Assembly: GCA_961205875.1 (NCBI GenBank)
Contig: OY540815.1
Location: forward strand, 15,995,638-16,059,637
DNA: 64,000 nucleotides
Direction of reading: 5' to 3'
Source of the DNA: Sialis fuliginosa
Lineage: Eukaryota; Arthropoda; Insecta; Megaloptera; Sialidae
Below, piece after piece: positions 13,266-26,325 of this stretch. The notes below the pieces were generated by a model. The model was not told where the DNA came from. It ran no database searches and saw only the letters and a list, made by a program, of their open reading frames with translations. Both the position numbers and the translations under genes were made by a program. Position 1 is the first letter of the stretch. Every line of letters starts with the position of its first letter.

Positions 13266-13913
13266 TTATTTTAGCGCCAATCAATGGTAAATGATACCCT
13301 TAGTAAAAATAAAAAATGCAAGGGTGTAAGCTCCCGAGAAATATTCAAAAAAATTAGCGCTGGTTATGCTAAAATCGTCGATACCGCGAAAACGATATAA
13401 GATAGAGCAAAATTGAACAGGGTCTATTTTATAGATAACAAAATTCCTATAAAAATGACACTTCCGGTATGTACCTAAAACTAATAGTTTAGAAGTGAGA
13501 ACCGTACAAAATATCGTTTTTGGAAAATGTCAATATTTGCCACAGTCATCTATAAAATTTAATATCGATATTCAACAATTAATAAAAAAAATCCAAAAAA
13601 AAACACGATTTATCTAGACACTATTGGAAAGCTACTCATGAGTTAAAACTTATATTTACTTTAAATAATAACTAAAGCGGCTGTACTAAAAAAAATATTT
13701 ATTTTATTTTATTGCCTGTTTTGCATTAAGTATTTTTCATCCTCTATAAATTTAACCACTTGATATTTAATCGTAATTGCAACCTAATCAAAGCAAATAT
13801 TAATTCCATTTGTTATACCAACTAAACGATTCAAATTGATTTTAAATTTTAATACGTACACACTATAATATACAATGAACATTTTAAGACGATCCGAAGT
13901 TCTTGTGTTTTAT

Positions 13914-14287
13914 AGTTCCGTGCATAGGCTCCGACGCCCGGGCTGTGATCTCCCCTTAAAGCGCGATTCGATGGGAGAAAAACTCTCATTTGAATCTACA
14001 CTCTCTAGTTTCTTAATTCTGTTAAAATAAACAAAACATACACTCGCCAATAAAATCAAAGTATGTTCTTTTATTTTCATAAGAATTGTATAATATGCAG
14101 CTATAACTTTGGTAAAATGATCACAATGAAATTTTTCAATTAAAACTTGAAGTATTTACTTTAAGTAAATTATATTTTCATGTTTATCTTAAAAAGTTAC
14201 AGGCCAATAATACCTCCCTACGATAACGCCCTGGTTATTAAAATCTCGCCCCATAAATAAAATGAAAAGTCGGTGCCTATGGTTCCA
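13914..14287. mobile_element. MITE with GCATAGGCTCCGAC-type termini
   Basis: AGTTCCGTGCATAGGCTCCG at the left pairs imperfectly with CGGTGCCTATGGTTCC at the right. A related word, CCCATAGGCGCCAACTCC, occurs at about 10453, suggesting another family member. Confidence 0.55.
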
Positions 14288-17200
14288 CATACTATATCGT
14301 CAAACATGAGACTATTTATATCCTTCCGGTATTTATGTAGGTGTTATAAATTTTCTAAACTGTTTATTTCAAGGGGTAAATTGCTTTAGTTTCGTTTCTA
14401 GAAAGTGTACAGTTAATTGAAAAAATTTATATTTAATTTTATCAATTTATTTTATTTTTACATGAGTCTTTTTATTTAAGGTTAAAATCAATATGTTTTC
14501 ATTATGTCAGCCTCAAAAAGAAAAACATGGATATCACTGTCGTATAAACGTGAGTAATTATATGTATTAACGCGCATAATACTGTCATAACAGCTTGAAT
14601 TTGCATTAATAACAAATAAAACAATACCTAACTGCGAAATAATAGTAACAATAATCACACGTTGAAAAATCGACTAACCAAAACATTTTATAACCCAATT
14701 TGCAATGATAAATATGATCATATAGACAACAAAAACAACAGCTACAAATTACTAGAAGGACCGTAGTCAGCGTTTTCAGACAGTATTTGCAAAAATTTAC
14801 GTAATTTTATTTGTTCAGAGATAAATGTTTAGCATACATTCATTACCTCCTACCAAATATGGGATTAATGCACGATTATATTGTTACAAAATTACAAATG
14901 TGTACCGGATTATATTTGAGTAATATTGTTTTGAATTGCGATTTTATTAAGAACTTACATCGTGACAATTATATTCTGATACAACTCTTAATCGACGATG
15001 TACCGTTATTGGCGTTATTTTAGCAACCCATTCTTTACCAAAAAACAATTAACAGCACCGTTTTGTTAACTAATATATCATGTAAAATAATTATGTAATT
15101 TAAATTAGTTTTAAAAAAAATTCGAGTATGAAAGTATATCGAAAAATAATTTTGATTCTCAAAATTTGGGACAAAATGGCAATGGAAACAGTGTGTGCCG
15201 CTTGCAATGACTATGAAAAAAAATTTAAGCTACTTAAGTTAAAAGAGGAGTTATTTCTACTTTAAGAATTGAATAAAAACTTAACTGAAACATTATTATA
15301 AATTCAATATTTTAGCATTTTCATTTGTATCAGAATATAATTGTCACGGTGTACATCATATTCAAACCAATAGGTTTTATACTTAAATTCTTGTTTAGTA
15401 TTCATTTTAATGAGGATGCTCGTTTAGACCCACAACCATTGTACGTTTATTCAACTTAAAAGTTATTACAATTATAGGATTTTAATGTTATGTGACAACA
15501 TTTTACTATAGAATAGGTGACTTTGGACACTCCTAATGAAATATATTTACAACAGCTCTTAAACCCGGCATTATACAGGTCTTATGATGGCGCACGTATT
15601 TGTAACTCAGGAAAATATGTCGATTCAAATAAAGGAAAAAGCGTGAAAGAATTAACTCCATTTACATTTAATCTATATTTCAACACAATAATAATTACTT
15701 TTGTACTACCTTTTGTGTATTTACTAATTAATGTGCATAAACTAGATTTAATTACAGGTAATTAAAGTAAATTGTTGTAATAAAATCAATATTCCTTAAG
15801 ATTAAAGGAAATCCATAGATTATAGATAATCCACAGAGAAAATCTCTTAATCGACGGTTTCTGTAAATGGATTATACTGCTGACCTTCATTCAGTATTGC
15901 CAACACAATTCTACAGCAAAAAACAACTGTATCAAATTGAGCAGATCATTAAGTATGCGATTTAAAAGTTAATTAACTTTTAAGATGTAACATATTTTTA
16001 GTAGTTCAAGAATATACATAATTTATTGCAATTTACATACTTACAATTAAATCAAGTTTTATATGTTTATTTTATTGGTATATTTACTTCTCTAGTAAAT
16101 ATATTTTTGTTTTACATGTACCGAAAGACGTATACACTCAAATTAACGTTATACTTACAGCTTAAAATACTAATTTTATAAAAAATGTTGTCTATAAGAA
16201 TTTCTTGACTAATTTATTTTCCATGTTAATTTTTTATATGGCTTCATACTTCAAAGGCATAACGTCATTGGCCAGTTTTTTAAAAACACTCTTTATTTTT
16301 AATATTCCTTTAGACAGTACTTTTTATTCTCTATTTATAGTCGCATGGTAAAAAGATTCAAAAAAAATGATGTTGAAAATTCAATTTTAACATTGAAATG
16401 TACTAACAATTAGTTGGAAAATATTGCACAATGTAACAAACCATGATAACTAATGTTAAAATCCAGGGCCGCAACTACCACCTAAATTTTCTTGAAACTT
16501 TTGCAGTATAATCGTACATGCACATGGACATAAAAAGAATAAAAATTACTACCTAAAAGCAGTGGACAAAGTAAATGAAGTTTTTTTATTTATATTCCGA
16601 CCTTCTTTAGTCCGCTACTGCCTTTAAGGTATAATAAAAACAGTTAAATCACGTCACATATCTGAAGTATAGCGTCATATAAAAAACGAAGGTAGCAAAA
16701 TTGTGATAAATAATTAGCCAATTTTTTGTAGAAAACATTTTTTCATATAGCGGGTAAGTATTTAAAGTGTAACGTACTTATATCTAAAAAAAAAAACTAC
16801 ACGATTTAGGAAAAAATTGTATCATACCTTTCTCTTATTTACTTCATGGCCAACTGAAAGAATTTTTATTCGACAATTTTTCAGCACAAATAAGAAAATA
16901 ATTTACGGCTTTTGGACCATCAAAAAATTTTTACTTGGAATCCTAAAACTTTAAAGAGTGATGAAATAAATCTTAGATTCAATTATTCTAGAATTTATTT
17001 TTATTTTTTTTTACTTTAAATTGAACAGCAAGATTCTTCTAGTTTTATTAGATCAAGCACGAACAATATACAAGATTTTTTATGCATTTTTTAACATTTT
17101 TCAAGAAAAGCGCTTAAAAATGAAAAAATCATTGAGAATTGTGGATTGAGCCAAAATTATCAAGATTGAAAAATTTTATTGTTATAAACAATTTAATTGT

Positions 17201-17506
17201 GTATTTCTTTATAACTGCTGAACAATTGGTTTTAGAAAAAATGGTTTTGCGACAAAAAATATTTCTCACGATGTAAGGAACAACTTTTTCCAAAGACGTT
17301 TTTCTAGATTTTCAATAATTTAAGTTGGGGGCTGACGGTACACGGAACACTCATTGTGCAAGTATAGCTTGCACCTGTCTTATTTTTTTAGATAAAATTT
17401 TATTACACTTTAAATGACTCACCTGGTATGTATAGTTAATATTTTAAGCAATAAATGTCTTTTCCTGTGTTTATTCTTTATAATAAGTGTTAAATGTTTA
17501 TTCCAG

Positions 17507-17618
17507 AGAGTACAGCAGTGACCGGCTAAGCAGCGCGGAGTCCGTGCGACAGACTCGGGTCAACTCAACTGACCGCGAGATCCTAGCCGCCGCAGAAGAC
17601 GAGATTAGTGCCATATAA
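17507..17618 (+). CDS. Dop1R1: D1-like dopamine receptor, last coding exon (C-terminal tail)
   Basis: This exon starts after a T-rich tract and TTCCAG. One base completes the split Arg codon from 12734-12735, and 36 codons plus TAA follow. The tail reads EYSSDRLSSAESVRQ then TRVNSTDREILAAAEDE, ending in ISAI. The final SAI matches the end of the Drosophila receptor as I remember it, which supports this stop codon. The segment is Ser/Thr-rich, so it offers candidate GRK and PKA sites for desensitisation. Together the three exons give 210 residues, roughly the C-terminal half of the receptor. The exon is short and GC-rich inside very AT-rich sequence, so ORF finders miss it. Confidence 0.9.
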
Positions 17619-17737
17619 TAATAAGTGATTGTTGATAAACACTTTTAAATATTGTGACCAATTTTATAATATAGTCAAATATCATCACGTTTTCAACGGC
17701 TGTTTAGGTAAATATTAAATCGTAATTGATTATTATT

Positions 17738-17743
17738 AATAAA
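17738..17743 (+). promoter_or_regulatory. Candidate poly(A) signal of the dopamine receptor gene
   Basis: This is the first AATAAA after the receptor stop codon, 119 nt downstream. The strand has more AATAAA-like words further on because it is so AT-rich, so the choice is uncertain. If a later signal is used, the 3'UTR would run into the foldback element that starts at 17909. Confidence 0.4.
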
Positions 17744-17908
17744 ATCGTAAAATGACCAGACGGATTTAAAATTTAAAGTAAACAAAAAAATAAATAAAAA
17801 GCAAAATTTTATAATATGAAAATTAAAAATAAAATGTATAAAAAAATCATGCGGTATTAATTAATAATATCATATTTTTTTAATGAAAATTGTTGACTAT
17901 AAATAGTC

Positions 17909-19364
17909 ATATATGAGCGCGTCCAGCATAAGCCGGCCACCACGCGCAATTACGGCATTTTCGGTTCAAAGTGTCGTATCTTTAGCTCGCTGACAAACGC
18001 TTACCAGATGCCAGAATAAAAATCAAAGGACATAGATCGATAGATTTTTTTCTCTTCTTTCTAGTGGTGTAATTTAAAAAATTCCCAAAAATTATTTTCA
18101 AGGTCAAAACTCGACTTGAATGTTTAAGTCAATTTATCTCAAATATATGTCTTCCGATTTCAAAATAAACTTCACCAATCGAAAGAGGAGGCAAAAATCT
18201 ATCGAAAGCCGTGTTTTTCAGGATGGAGAAATGATTAGAAGTATGAAAAATATTGAGAGGAAAGAGCGCGGGTCAGCGCGCACGGAGCTATTTTCCGTGC
18301 GCCACCTTTGCAACTTGCTCACAATCGCTAAATAAATGCTGGAAAAATAATCTAAAGACATAAATCGATAGATTTTTTCCTCCTCTTTCTGTTGGCGTAA
18401 CCCAAAATATTCCCAAAAAAATTTTTTTTGGTCAAAACATGACTTGAATGTTCAAGTCGATTTTTTTTCAAATATAATTATAGATATAAGTATTGGTTCA
18501 TATTTTTAATTTTTTAGCTTTCTTATAGTTATCAGAATCAAATTGAATTTCAGAACTTTTATTTGTTTTACTATTTTTAGTCGGTGGATCGAGATAGAAT
18601 TTTTCAGAAGAGAAAAATTCTCTTAATTCTAACTGTTTCGTGTCATGTCTAATTTTAACTGAGTGAAATGATAATGTACCAAAGACTGGTTTGGCAGATT
18701 TAAATCTAGGTTGTATTGTCACTTGTGGAATGCATTAATTATACATAAGCCATCTAGTGGTGCATAGAATAAGTATTATTATTTAAGAACTCGTGCGGGT
18801 GGTCTCAGCGCACAGACCCATGATTTAAGTCAAGTTTTGACAAAAAAAAAACATTTTTGGGATTTTTTTGGGTTACACCATGAGAAAGAGGAGGAAAAAA
18901 TCTATCGATTTATGTCTTTAGATTATTTTTGCAGCATTTATTTAGCGATTGTGAGCAAGTTGGAAAGGTGGCGCACGGAAAATAGCTCCGTGCGCGCTGA
19001 CCCGCGCTCTTTCCTCTCAATATTTTTCATACTTCTAATCATTTCTCCATCCTGAAAAACACGGCTTTCGATAGATTTTTGCCTCCTCTTTCGATTGGTG
19101 AAGTTTATTTTGAAATCGGAAGACATATATTTGAGATAAATTGACTTAAACATTCAAGTCGAGTTTTCACCTTGAAAACAATTTTTGGGAATTTTTTAAA
19201 TTACACCACTAGAAAGAAGAGAAAAAAATCTATCGATCTAGGTCCTTTGATTTTTATTCTGGCATCTGGTAAGCGTTTGTCAGCGAGCTAAAGATACGAC
19301 ACTTTGAACCGAAAATGCCGTAATTGCGCGTGGTGGCCGGCTTATGCTGGACGCGCTCATATAT
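17909..19364. mobile_element. Rep-C foldback element with unique spacer
   Basis: Arms 17909-18465 and 18820-19364 are near-identical inverted repeats. The ends read ATATATGAGCGCGTCCAGCA and its complement. Each arm contains two diverged copies of a module: TCGATAGATTTTTT, then a pyrimidine stretch, then GTCAAAAC..GACTTGAATGTT (18020-18136 and 18351-18465 on the left). The spacer of about 350 bp is unrelated to the arms. The element starts 290 bp after the dopamine receptor stop codon, so it may lie in or beside the 3'UTR. Confidence 0.85.
18498..18722 (-). pseudogene. Protein-like ORF in the Rep-C spacer, possible captured fragment
   Basis: An open stretch of 74 codons on the minus strand, including RFKSAKPVFGTLSFHSVKI and YLDPPTKNSKTNKSSEIQ, ending KKAKKLKI. 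There is no ATG start; the frame enters from IPQ after an upstream stop. The composition is protein-like rather than random AT-rich translation. I recognise no family. It may be a captured host or transposon gene fragment, or chance. Confidence 0.3.
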
Positions 19365-19681
19365 AAAAGAGAAGTTTCATTGTATAATAATAAAGAAATA
19401 AGAATACAAATAATATGTATTTATAAAACGTTTGGTCATTTTATTGATTTTTTACTGAAATGTCTATGTTTTAATAGAAATTATAATATTAATAATGCAT
19501 AATCATATTTTTATCACGCAGTTATAACGATATATTTAAATGTGCCATTTAAAAAATATTCATCCATTTTACGAATATAGAATGAAATTATTCAATGAAT
19601 AGATATATATATAGATTTCCATGATTTATTTGTTAAATTATCGAATTTTTAATGTATGTAATATCAACTTTGTATATATAT

Positions 19682-19874
19682 ACAGGTTGGTCCGGTTTGG
19701 GATACAGATATTTTAGGAGCTGATTCCCTGACTCATTGTAAGTAAAAAATTGTAACGGAATTTGGGTGTCGAAGATAAACCCCTCCCCCCCCCCCTTCCG
19801 TTACAGTTTTTTATTCCCAATGAGCCAAGGAATCAGCTCCTAAAATATCTATATCCCAAACCGGAAAATTCTGT
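19682..19874. mobile_element. Small foldback element
   Basis: ACAGGTTGGTCCGGTTTGGG..ATATTTTAGGAGCTGATTCC pairs with GGAATCAGCTCCTAAAATAT..CCCAAACCGG over about 190 bp. A long C-run near the centre may vary in length. Confidence 0.8.
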
Positions 19875-20540
19875 ATATATTTCTTGAAGAATTATTGTAA
19901 TATGTTTATAATTGCCCGCACAAACAAAGCATATAAAAATATACGATTAAGAATTTTTTCGTATAAGTAATAAGAACTGGAATGTAAAATATATTTACAA
20001 AAACAAATAATTTTAGATATATTTATAAAAAATATTTTGTCTATAAAATATATAAAAATATATTTTTAAACAAATTTTGTAAATATTTGCTAAATAATAG
20101 GGGACCCTTAACGCTTCAAATTAAATAACGTATTTTGACTCAATCAAATAATGAACCATTTTTTACATATAAATATATATTTTCGTTTTATTTCTGAAAT
20201 TGCATTGAACCGTATAAGTAGCCGCACAAAAAAGTTATACTCGTTCGAATTTTCTCGTCCGCGTCCATTAAATTTCAATCACAAAAACCGATCGTGATAT
20301 ATTTTTGGAGCGACCTTCCTGGTATAACATATTTAACATACGTCAACATATTTATTCAACTATAAGTAATTAAAACTGATGAAGTTTACATCACCTCGTA
20401 CAGGATATTATTGATTTAATGATGATTGATTATATAAAAATATTACCCTTTAATTAATCAACCCATACCATTTGGAATTTTGCTAAAATTAAAGATACAA
20501 TACTACAAACAGTATGTATAGGAAATATTTTTTTTCTTCG

Positions 20541-21252
20541 CACTCATTATGACCTAAAATAAATCCTCGCTGAAGGATTACCCTGTAGTTAAATTTTAAG
20601 AGGTGCCGCAAAGGGGGGTCCCGTTTCCCATTTAAATAACATTGAAAAATTATTCGTTACTACCAAAGTTGGTATTACTGGTTCATGATAACTGATAAAA
20701 AAATGAAGAACGTCATTTTATAGAGAATAAAATTATTTTCTAATAATGCCAGTTGTCGACTGGGTCATTCTTTTTTCGACTTTCCGCGTTAGGGTTATAT
20801 ATTGATATTTATAGAACATTGACATTAATATGCTGATTTTTGTAAAAAAAATATTTAAAACGCTTATATAAGTTTCAACTTATTACATTTACCCTTATAC
20901 CTCTCAAGACTATTTTTATAGAGAATTAAATTTCCAATAAAATTAACATTTAACTTATTTTTACAAAAAACAATAGTTTAGCTGTGAAATTTTTTTAGGT
21001 GTTAATTTTAACAAATAAATCACATAGAATGCCTACAACTTTTGATACGTTGAATTGAGGGTCATGACACTTTTTATGATCTTAAAAAATTTAAACATGA
21101 ATCAGTAATACCAACTTTAGTACACAAGAATTAATTATTAATTATTTAAATCGGAAATGGGACCCCCTTTGCGGCACCTCTTAAAATTGAACTACAGAGT
21201 AATCCTTCGACGAGGATTTATTTTAAATCATAAACTATTTTGCAATGAGAGC
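20541..21252. mobile_element. Rep-H inverted-repeat element
   Basis: Inverted arms of about 150 bp: AAGAGGTGCCGCAAAGGGGG near 20600 mirrors CCCCCTTTGCGGCACCTCTT near 21175. The pairing also includes TTGGTATTACTGGTTCATG and its complement further in. The 99-codon ORF starting at 21157 runs out of the right arm and is incidental. Confidence 0.8.
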
Positions 21253-22531
21253 GAATGTTTATTTTTTGACACACCCGAATGTCTATGTCCCAAAAAACAA
21301 TTTTTCGTTAATATTAATATCAATAAAAATTTTAATCACTGTGTGAATTTAAAAATTAAAATATTTTTATTCATCGTTCGTTTACGTTTTTCTCATTGTT
21401 CGGTCTTTTCCGAATTTGTCATTACGGAAATTAGAATTCAAGAAACGTACTCGTGAGGTTTTTATATTTTTAAGGGTAAAAGATAAAAGTTTTCATCACT
21501 TAAAAACACGTTTTACATGGCCTATCTTCTACCTCTGAATATTTTTTACTAGTCTGGATTTTATTCTAAGACTTAAATTTAATTATACATACATATATAC
21601 TTACATGTTTTCTGTTTAAATTGTATTAAGTAATAAACCTTTCGTACCTTTTTGCTTTTTAAGGGCAGGGGGGGGGGGAAATAATATTTTAACCAAATGA
21701 TAGCAGGCTAGAAAAAATATACATATAATTATGTTTAACACTAGGTATATAAAGATAATTATCTATCATGAATTTATCAACCAATACTACTGGAAAAACA
21801 GAGAAACTGTGGTTTTTTAAACACTACAAAATATACACTTTAACCGCAATTGTAGCATCTTTGAGCGGATATTTTTGGGAACTTCCAGAGTAACTATCTA
21901 TATTTCACAATTAAAATTTCAAAAATAAACTTAAATATACTGCAAATTCCCTTATTTTTAGTTATCTGATTTTAATAGGGTTCTATTCTACAAATTAATG
22001 ATGTGAATTCAATAGGATTGCTGTTAATTTATTGCGACCTGTTGCCGTAGTATAAAAATAGGCAAAAATGGACAAATTGAACTTTTTTAATATTTTTATG
22101 ATATTAAATTAAGTATATATGGAGCCTGTAATGTTCTCTTTCTGAAAATGTAAACTTTTAAGTAGGTTACTAAAGAAATTTAAAATATAATGCTAATTTT
22201 ATCAATGTACATAGGTAAAAAATTTTTAGCACGACAATAGAACAGATACTAATAATCAATGTAAATTTTAGAATAAACAAAATACATAAATAATTGCATC
22301 TACATAGAGTGCTGTTTACAACATGTAAAACATAAGCTGCAATATAAAATCAAAGTGGACATTAGGATTGGCTACGTCGCGATAGCCTGGTAAATATTTA
22401 CCAACACGTTGACACAGTTGACAGCAAACAACCCCATGGATGTTCCTGGTATTCGTTTTACAGAAAATCTTGTAATTGTATATGTCAATATATATACTAC
22501 AGAATGGTGTCCGATAATAATATTGTATTTT

Positions 22532-22961
22532 GTATAAAGGATGTTCCATTTTAATCGCCCTAGGTTAATATTTCAAAAACAAAGCAAGATCGAAAAATAT
22601 ATTTCAGACAAAAGATGGAGGTTTAAAGGGGGGTATCAAATGGCGGTTTCAGAACTATTTTTTGTAGAGGTTTAGAGGTTATATGACCATCTTCATTTTT
22701 TTAATGGGAGCCCATATTTTAATTGTAAAATTAGTTTTATAAAATAAAATTAACATTTTTAGCTATTGTCCTTTTTCGTTAAATGTCTCGGAAAATGTCC
22801 TTTTTTCACGGAGATACAATTCTGCTATAAAAATAAGGGCTCCCGTTTTTTTTAAACTACAATGACCACCAAAATAGTTTTGAAAGCGCTATCTGATTTT
22901 TCTCTTTAACATTTTTTTTAAACATCAGTCTGGGGTGATTAAAAACGGAACATCCTGTATA
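22532..22961. mobile_element. MITE of the CCATTTTAAT-terminus group, copy 1
   Basis: TATAAAGGATGTTCCATTTT at the left pairs with AAAAACGGAACATCCTGTAT at the right. An ORF just left of it (22316-22549, minus) overlaps the left terminus. Confidence 0.75.
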
Positions 22962-24699
22962 TATAAATCAAAGATATTTCAATTAACTCTATACAAATAT
23001 TTACTCTTCTCTTAACACTAAAATAAACTCACGAATACATTTTTCTTGAAAATTAGAAACTTGATCCAAAACTATTATATTTTTAAATGTCATTTTTGAG
23101 TTTAGTTATAAACACCAAAAAAATATTTTATAAATTATTAACAAATTGCAAATATCCAATTTTCTGCTTTGGGTTGTTTTACAACTTTATTAATTTAATT
23201 TTGACATTTGATAATTCTTTATAACTAAATATTTAACTTTTAAAGAAAGTTATAGTATTAATAATATTTCAATAGGCCGTGTATTTTAATTGCTAATCAT
23301 CAAAACTAAGTTTCAAATATTTTAATTCAAATTAATAAATGCCAAAGTTAAAATAATAATGTATTTCCTCCATTTTTTTAATAAATAAATAAACAGCTTC
23401 TTTGATTTTCCTTTAATTATTTACAAAATTTGGGCTTACTTTGATTTTTGTTTTAATTTTTCGAGTCGCGAATATTTTCTATCATATTTTCTCACCAAAA
23501 AATATCTTAAATATAAGTTCCGAATAAATATAAGATATACCTAATGAAATGAAAAAAAAAAAACTTTTTATGTACGTGTACGAGATAAAATATTAACAAT
23601 GAAATAGAATCAGTTGTTCGACTTTACCGTTAGAATAAGTACCTAAAACAGAATTTAAATATCGTATGTAGTACATTCACTTCCTATAAAAAGGTCAAAT
23701 TTATGTTTATTTCATATGAAAGTAGTGCCGGATATATTATTAATTTTCTTGCGAAAACACCTCTATATTACAATAAAGGCTGTGCGTGTGTATCAGCATT
23801 TTTCCGAATATTGAAATAATATATCTTCATTTTAGGTGCAATGTGAGTATATATTGTAAATTTTAAAGGATAAGGATCCATAAGGCGGGTTTTTGGCCCT
23901 AAAATTGTTAAAATTTTAAATATTGTCCTATTAATGTAATTGCACTTAAAGATTTATACAATATTTTCATCCTTTTGATAGAATTTATGTATCGTTTAGA
24001 TCGGCCACCCTTTTTGCATATTTAACTGCATTTTTTAATATGAGCGCAATTAGCAACACTTTTTTCTTTACATATGTTGTAGAAAACAACAAAACGTATA
24101 ATATATAGATACGAGATTGCGCTCATATTGTAAACAAAACATAAACAATACAAATCACAACTTATTCGTGTGAAACGTTGTTCGTTGCACTGCAGCTTTG
24201 ATCAGTCGAAGCGCATTGGTTGTCAATAATTCTGAATAATAAACAAGTTTATAATTACTATACAGACCTACGTATAGTAAATTTACTGAGATCTTATAGA
24301 ACGGTATTAAAAATCTTTTGGAAAAGGATCAAAATAAAAATTATATTCTTCTTTTTTTTACTAAATAAACTTTATCGAAACAAAATTTAACTTAAAAAAT
24401 CAAACTTTTTTATTTTATATTATATTATTATTTTTTTTTTATTTTAATACATATTAGCATGGAACAAAACAGTTCTTATTAGTTGATTCAACTAATGAGA
24501 ACTTCGTATATCGAAAATGGTCTTGACAGCGTCGCCATTTTTAGCAAAATCGGCGTTTTAATAAGATCATTTGTGTGTTATTTTTAGCAAGTATTAAAAA
24601 TTAGTTCATCGAAAATTTGAAGCCAATCGGTTCAATAATATCATACGAGTATGTACCATGCCAACCACCGTATTCCCTTTTCAAAAGTAGCACCTACAC

Positions 24700-25135
24700 T
24701 TATTAGAGACCACTGGTCTATTCTAACCAGAGTCAAACCGGAACCGAACCCTAGAATGAAAAAAACTATTAATTTCGGTTCAAGTTAGTGTAGAAAGAAA
24801 TTTTTCGGTACCTACTAAAACTTATATTGACTGATAAAAGAATGAATCTATCTATTAAAATTTAAAGCCTTGGCACTTTACAAAAAAGGTCTCCGTCACC
24901 GCTTCGACCTTGTAAATCTATTACATGTTAGCTGCGTCAAAACGCAGCGCCGTTTCGACGCAGCTAACATGCCACTTGTATTGAATCACATATAATAAAT
25001 TTGCATTTAATTTTAACCGAAACTGAACCAGAATTTTTCGACGAACCGAAGCCGAAACTGGAACGAAAAACATTTACGAGGAACGTAACTGTAAACCAGA
25101 TCGAAATTAATTTCGGTTTGACTCTCTGATTCTAA
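24700..25135. repeat. Rep-F-like repeat, copy 2
   Basis: ACCGGAACCGAACCCTAGAA at the left and AACCGAAGCCGAAACTGGAA at the right flank a centre with a perfect hairpin (24926-24972: CATGTTAGCTGCGTC and complement). Confidence 0.5.
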
Positions 25136-26063
25136 CACACGTTAAGCATTGCATATTCTGTGTTCACACACACAGTTACATATAATCTCCTATCTCACTC
25201 TGTCAACGTATTCTGTTGTATTTACTTCATTAGTCATTATAATTGCACCACATCACATTCCAATAGCATTTGATTTTCTGCTAATTACCACTTTACTCTA
25301 TCAGTAATAACATGTTCACATAGAGTACATATATATGTATATACAATACATATACCATTATTTCGCATACCTATAACATAATTTAATGACCTTTATATCA
25401 ATTAATTATCTCTGTTGTATATATTTATTTTAATATTAATTTAAAAAATTAATTACTTTTATAAAAGTTATATAAACGTATTTATAATGAGTTACCGGAT
25501 TTACCTCAAATGTTCCGGTGATAGGAAATTAAATCTATACTTAATATGATTTATTTCATTTTTATTTTATTTTTTTCATTTTTCTAAAATTTCTCAGAAT
25601 TTTTTGCTACTAACTTTTTCCATAATAAGGAAAATTATTTTATTCAGCCCGTGTTTGAAATAAATAAATGTTAATAATCCGATCCGCTTTGTATTTGATG
25701 CTAGTTATTATTTTTTCAATTAACTTGCATTTCCCAGTGCCTACGTGTAATCCAAACAATTTCAAAATGCAAATTTAAATTAAATAATTTAATTTACGGA
25801 AAATAAATAAATGTCAGATGTGATATAATACCAAAACACGAATATAAATTCATTTTATTTACTTCAATATACAGGATTTTACTTTTTCAACATCAACTTT
25901 ATTTTTGAAACTATGCTAATAACTACAACACTTATTTAAAACATTTTTTTTGGCTAATATCAAATAAGGTTTGAATTTTTTTAAATTAATTTTTATCTTA
26001 TTTTACCTAATCTCTTACAGTTTCCGAGAACCCTGTACTGTATCCTGGTATTAAAACATCCTA

Positions 26064-26325
26064 TATACCGGATACTCCATTTTAATTTCCCCATACCAAT
26101 ATCTCAAAAGAATATTTCCTACAAAAGTTACGTATTTTTCCATAGATTATAAATCTGCAATAAATAATATAGGTTACCATTTAAAAAAAAAATTATCCCA
26201 TTAAATCCCATAATTATTTAATGTTCCCTTCGAAATGCTACAACTTTTGTAGAAAACATTTTTTACCATCTTGCTTAGTTTTCGAAATATTGGCCTGGGA
26301 AAATTAAAATGGAGCAACCAGTTTA
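26064..26325. mobile_element. MITE of the CCATTTTAAT-terminus group, copy 2
   Basis: TATACCGGATACTCCATTTT.. pairs with ..AAAATGGAGCAACCAGTTTA across about 260 bp. Confidence 0.75.

Larger units (their letters stand above)
12736..17506 (+). other. Dopamine receptor intron, 4.8 kb
   Basis: GTACAA..TTCCAG. Contains the foldback at 13072 and the MITE at 13914. ORFs at 14811 and 15517 are AT-rich with no similarity I can see; 14300-17500 otherwise shows nothing supportable. Confidence 0.8.

Noticed and set aside
18120-18335. 71-codon ORF repeated almost exactly at 18938-19153 on the minus strand
   Set aside because: Both are the two arms of Rep-C; identity follows from the inverted repeat, not from gene duplication.
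22316-22470. Resemblance of one frame (LFAVNCVNVLVNIYQ) to a conserved DPAGT1/Alg7 segment
   Set aside because: Only a loose match; the key Gly-Asn-Gly-like residues are absent and a stop follows at once.
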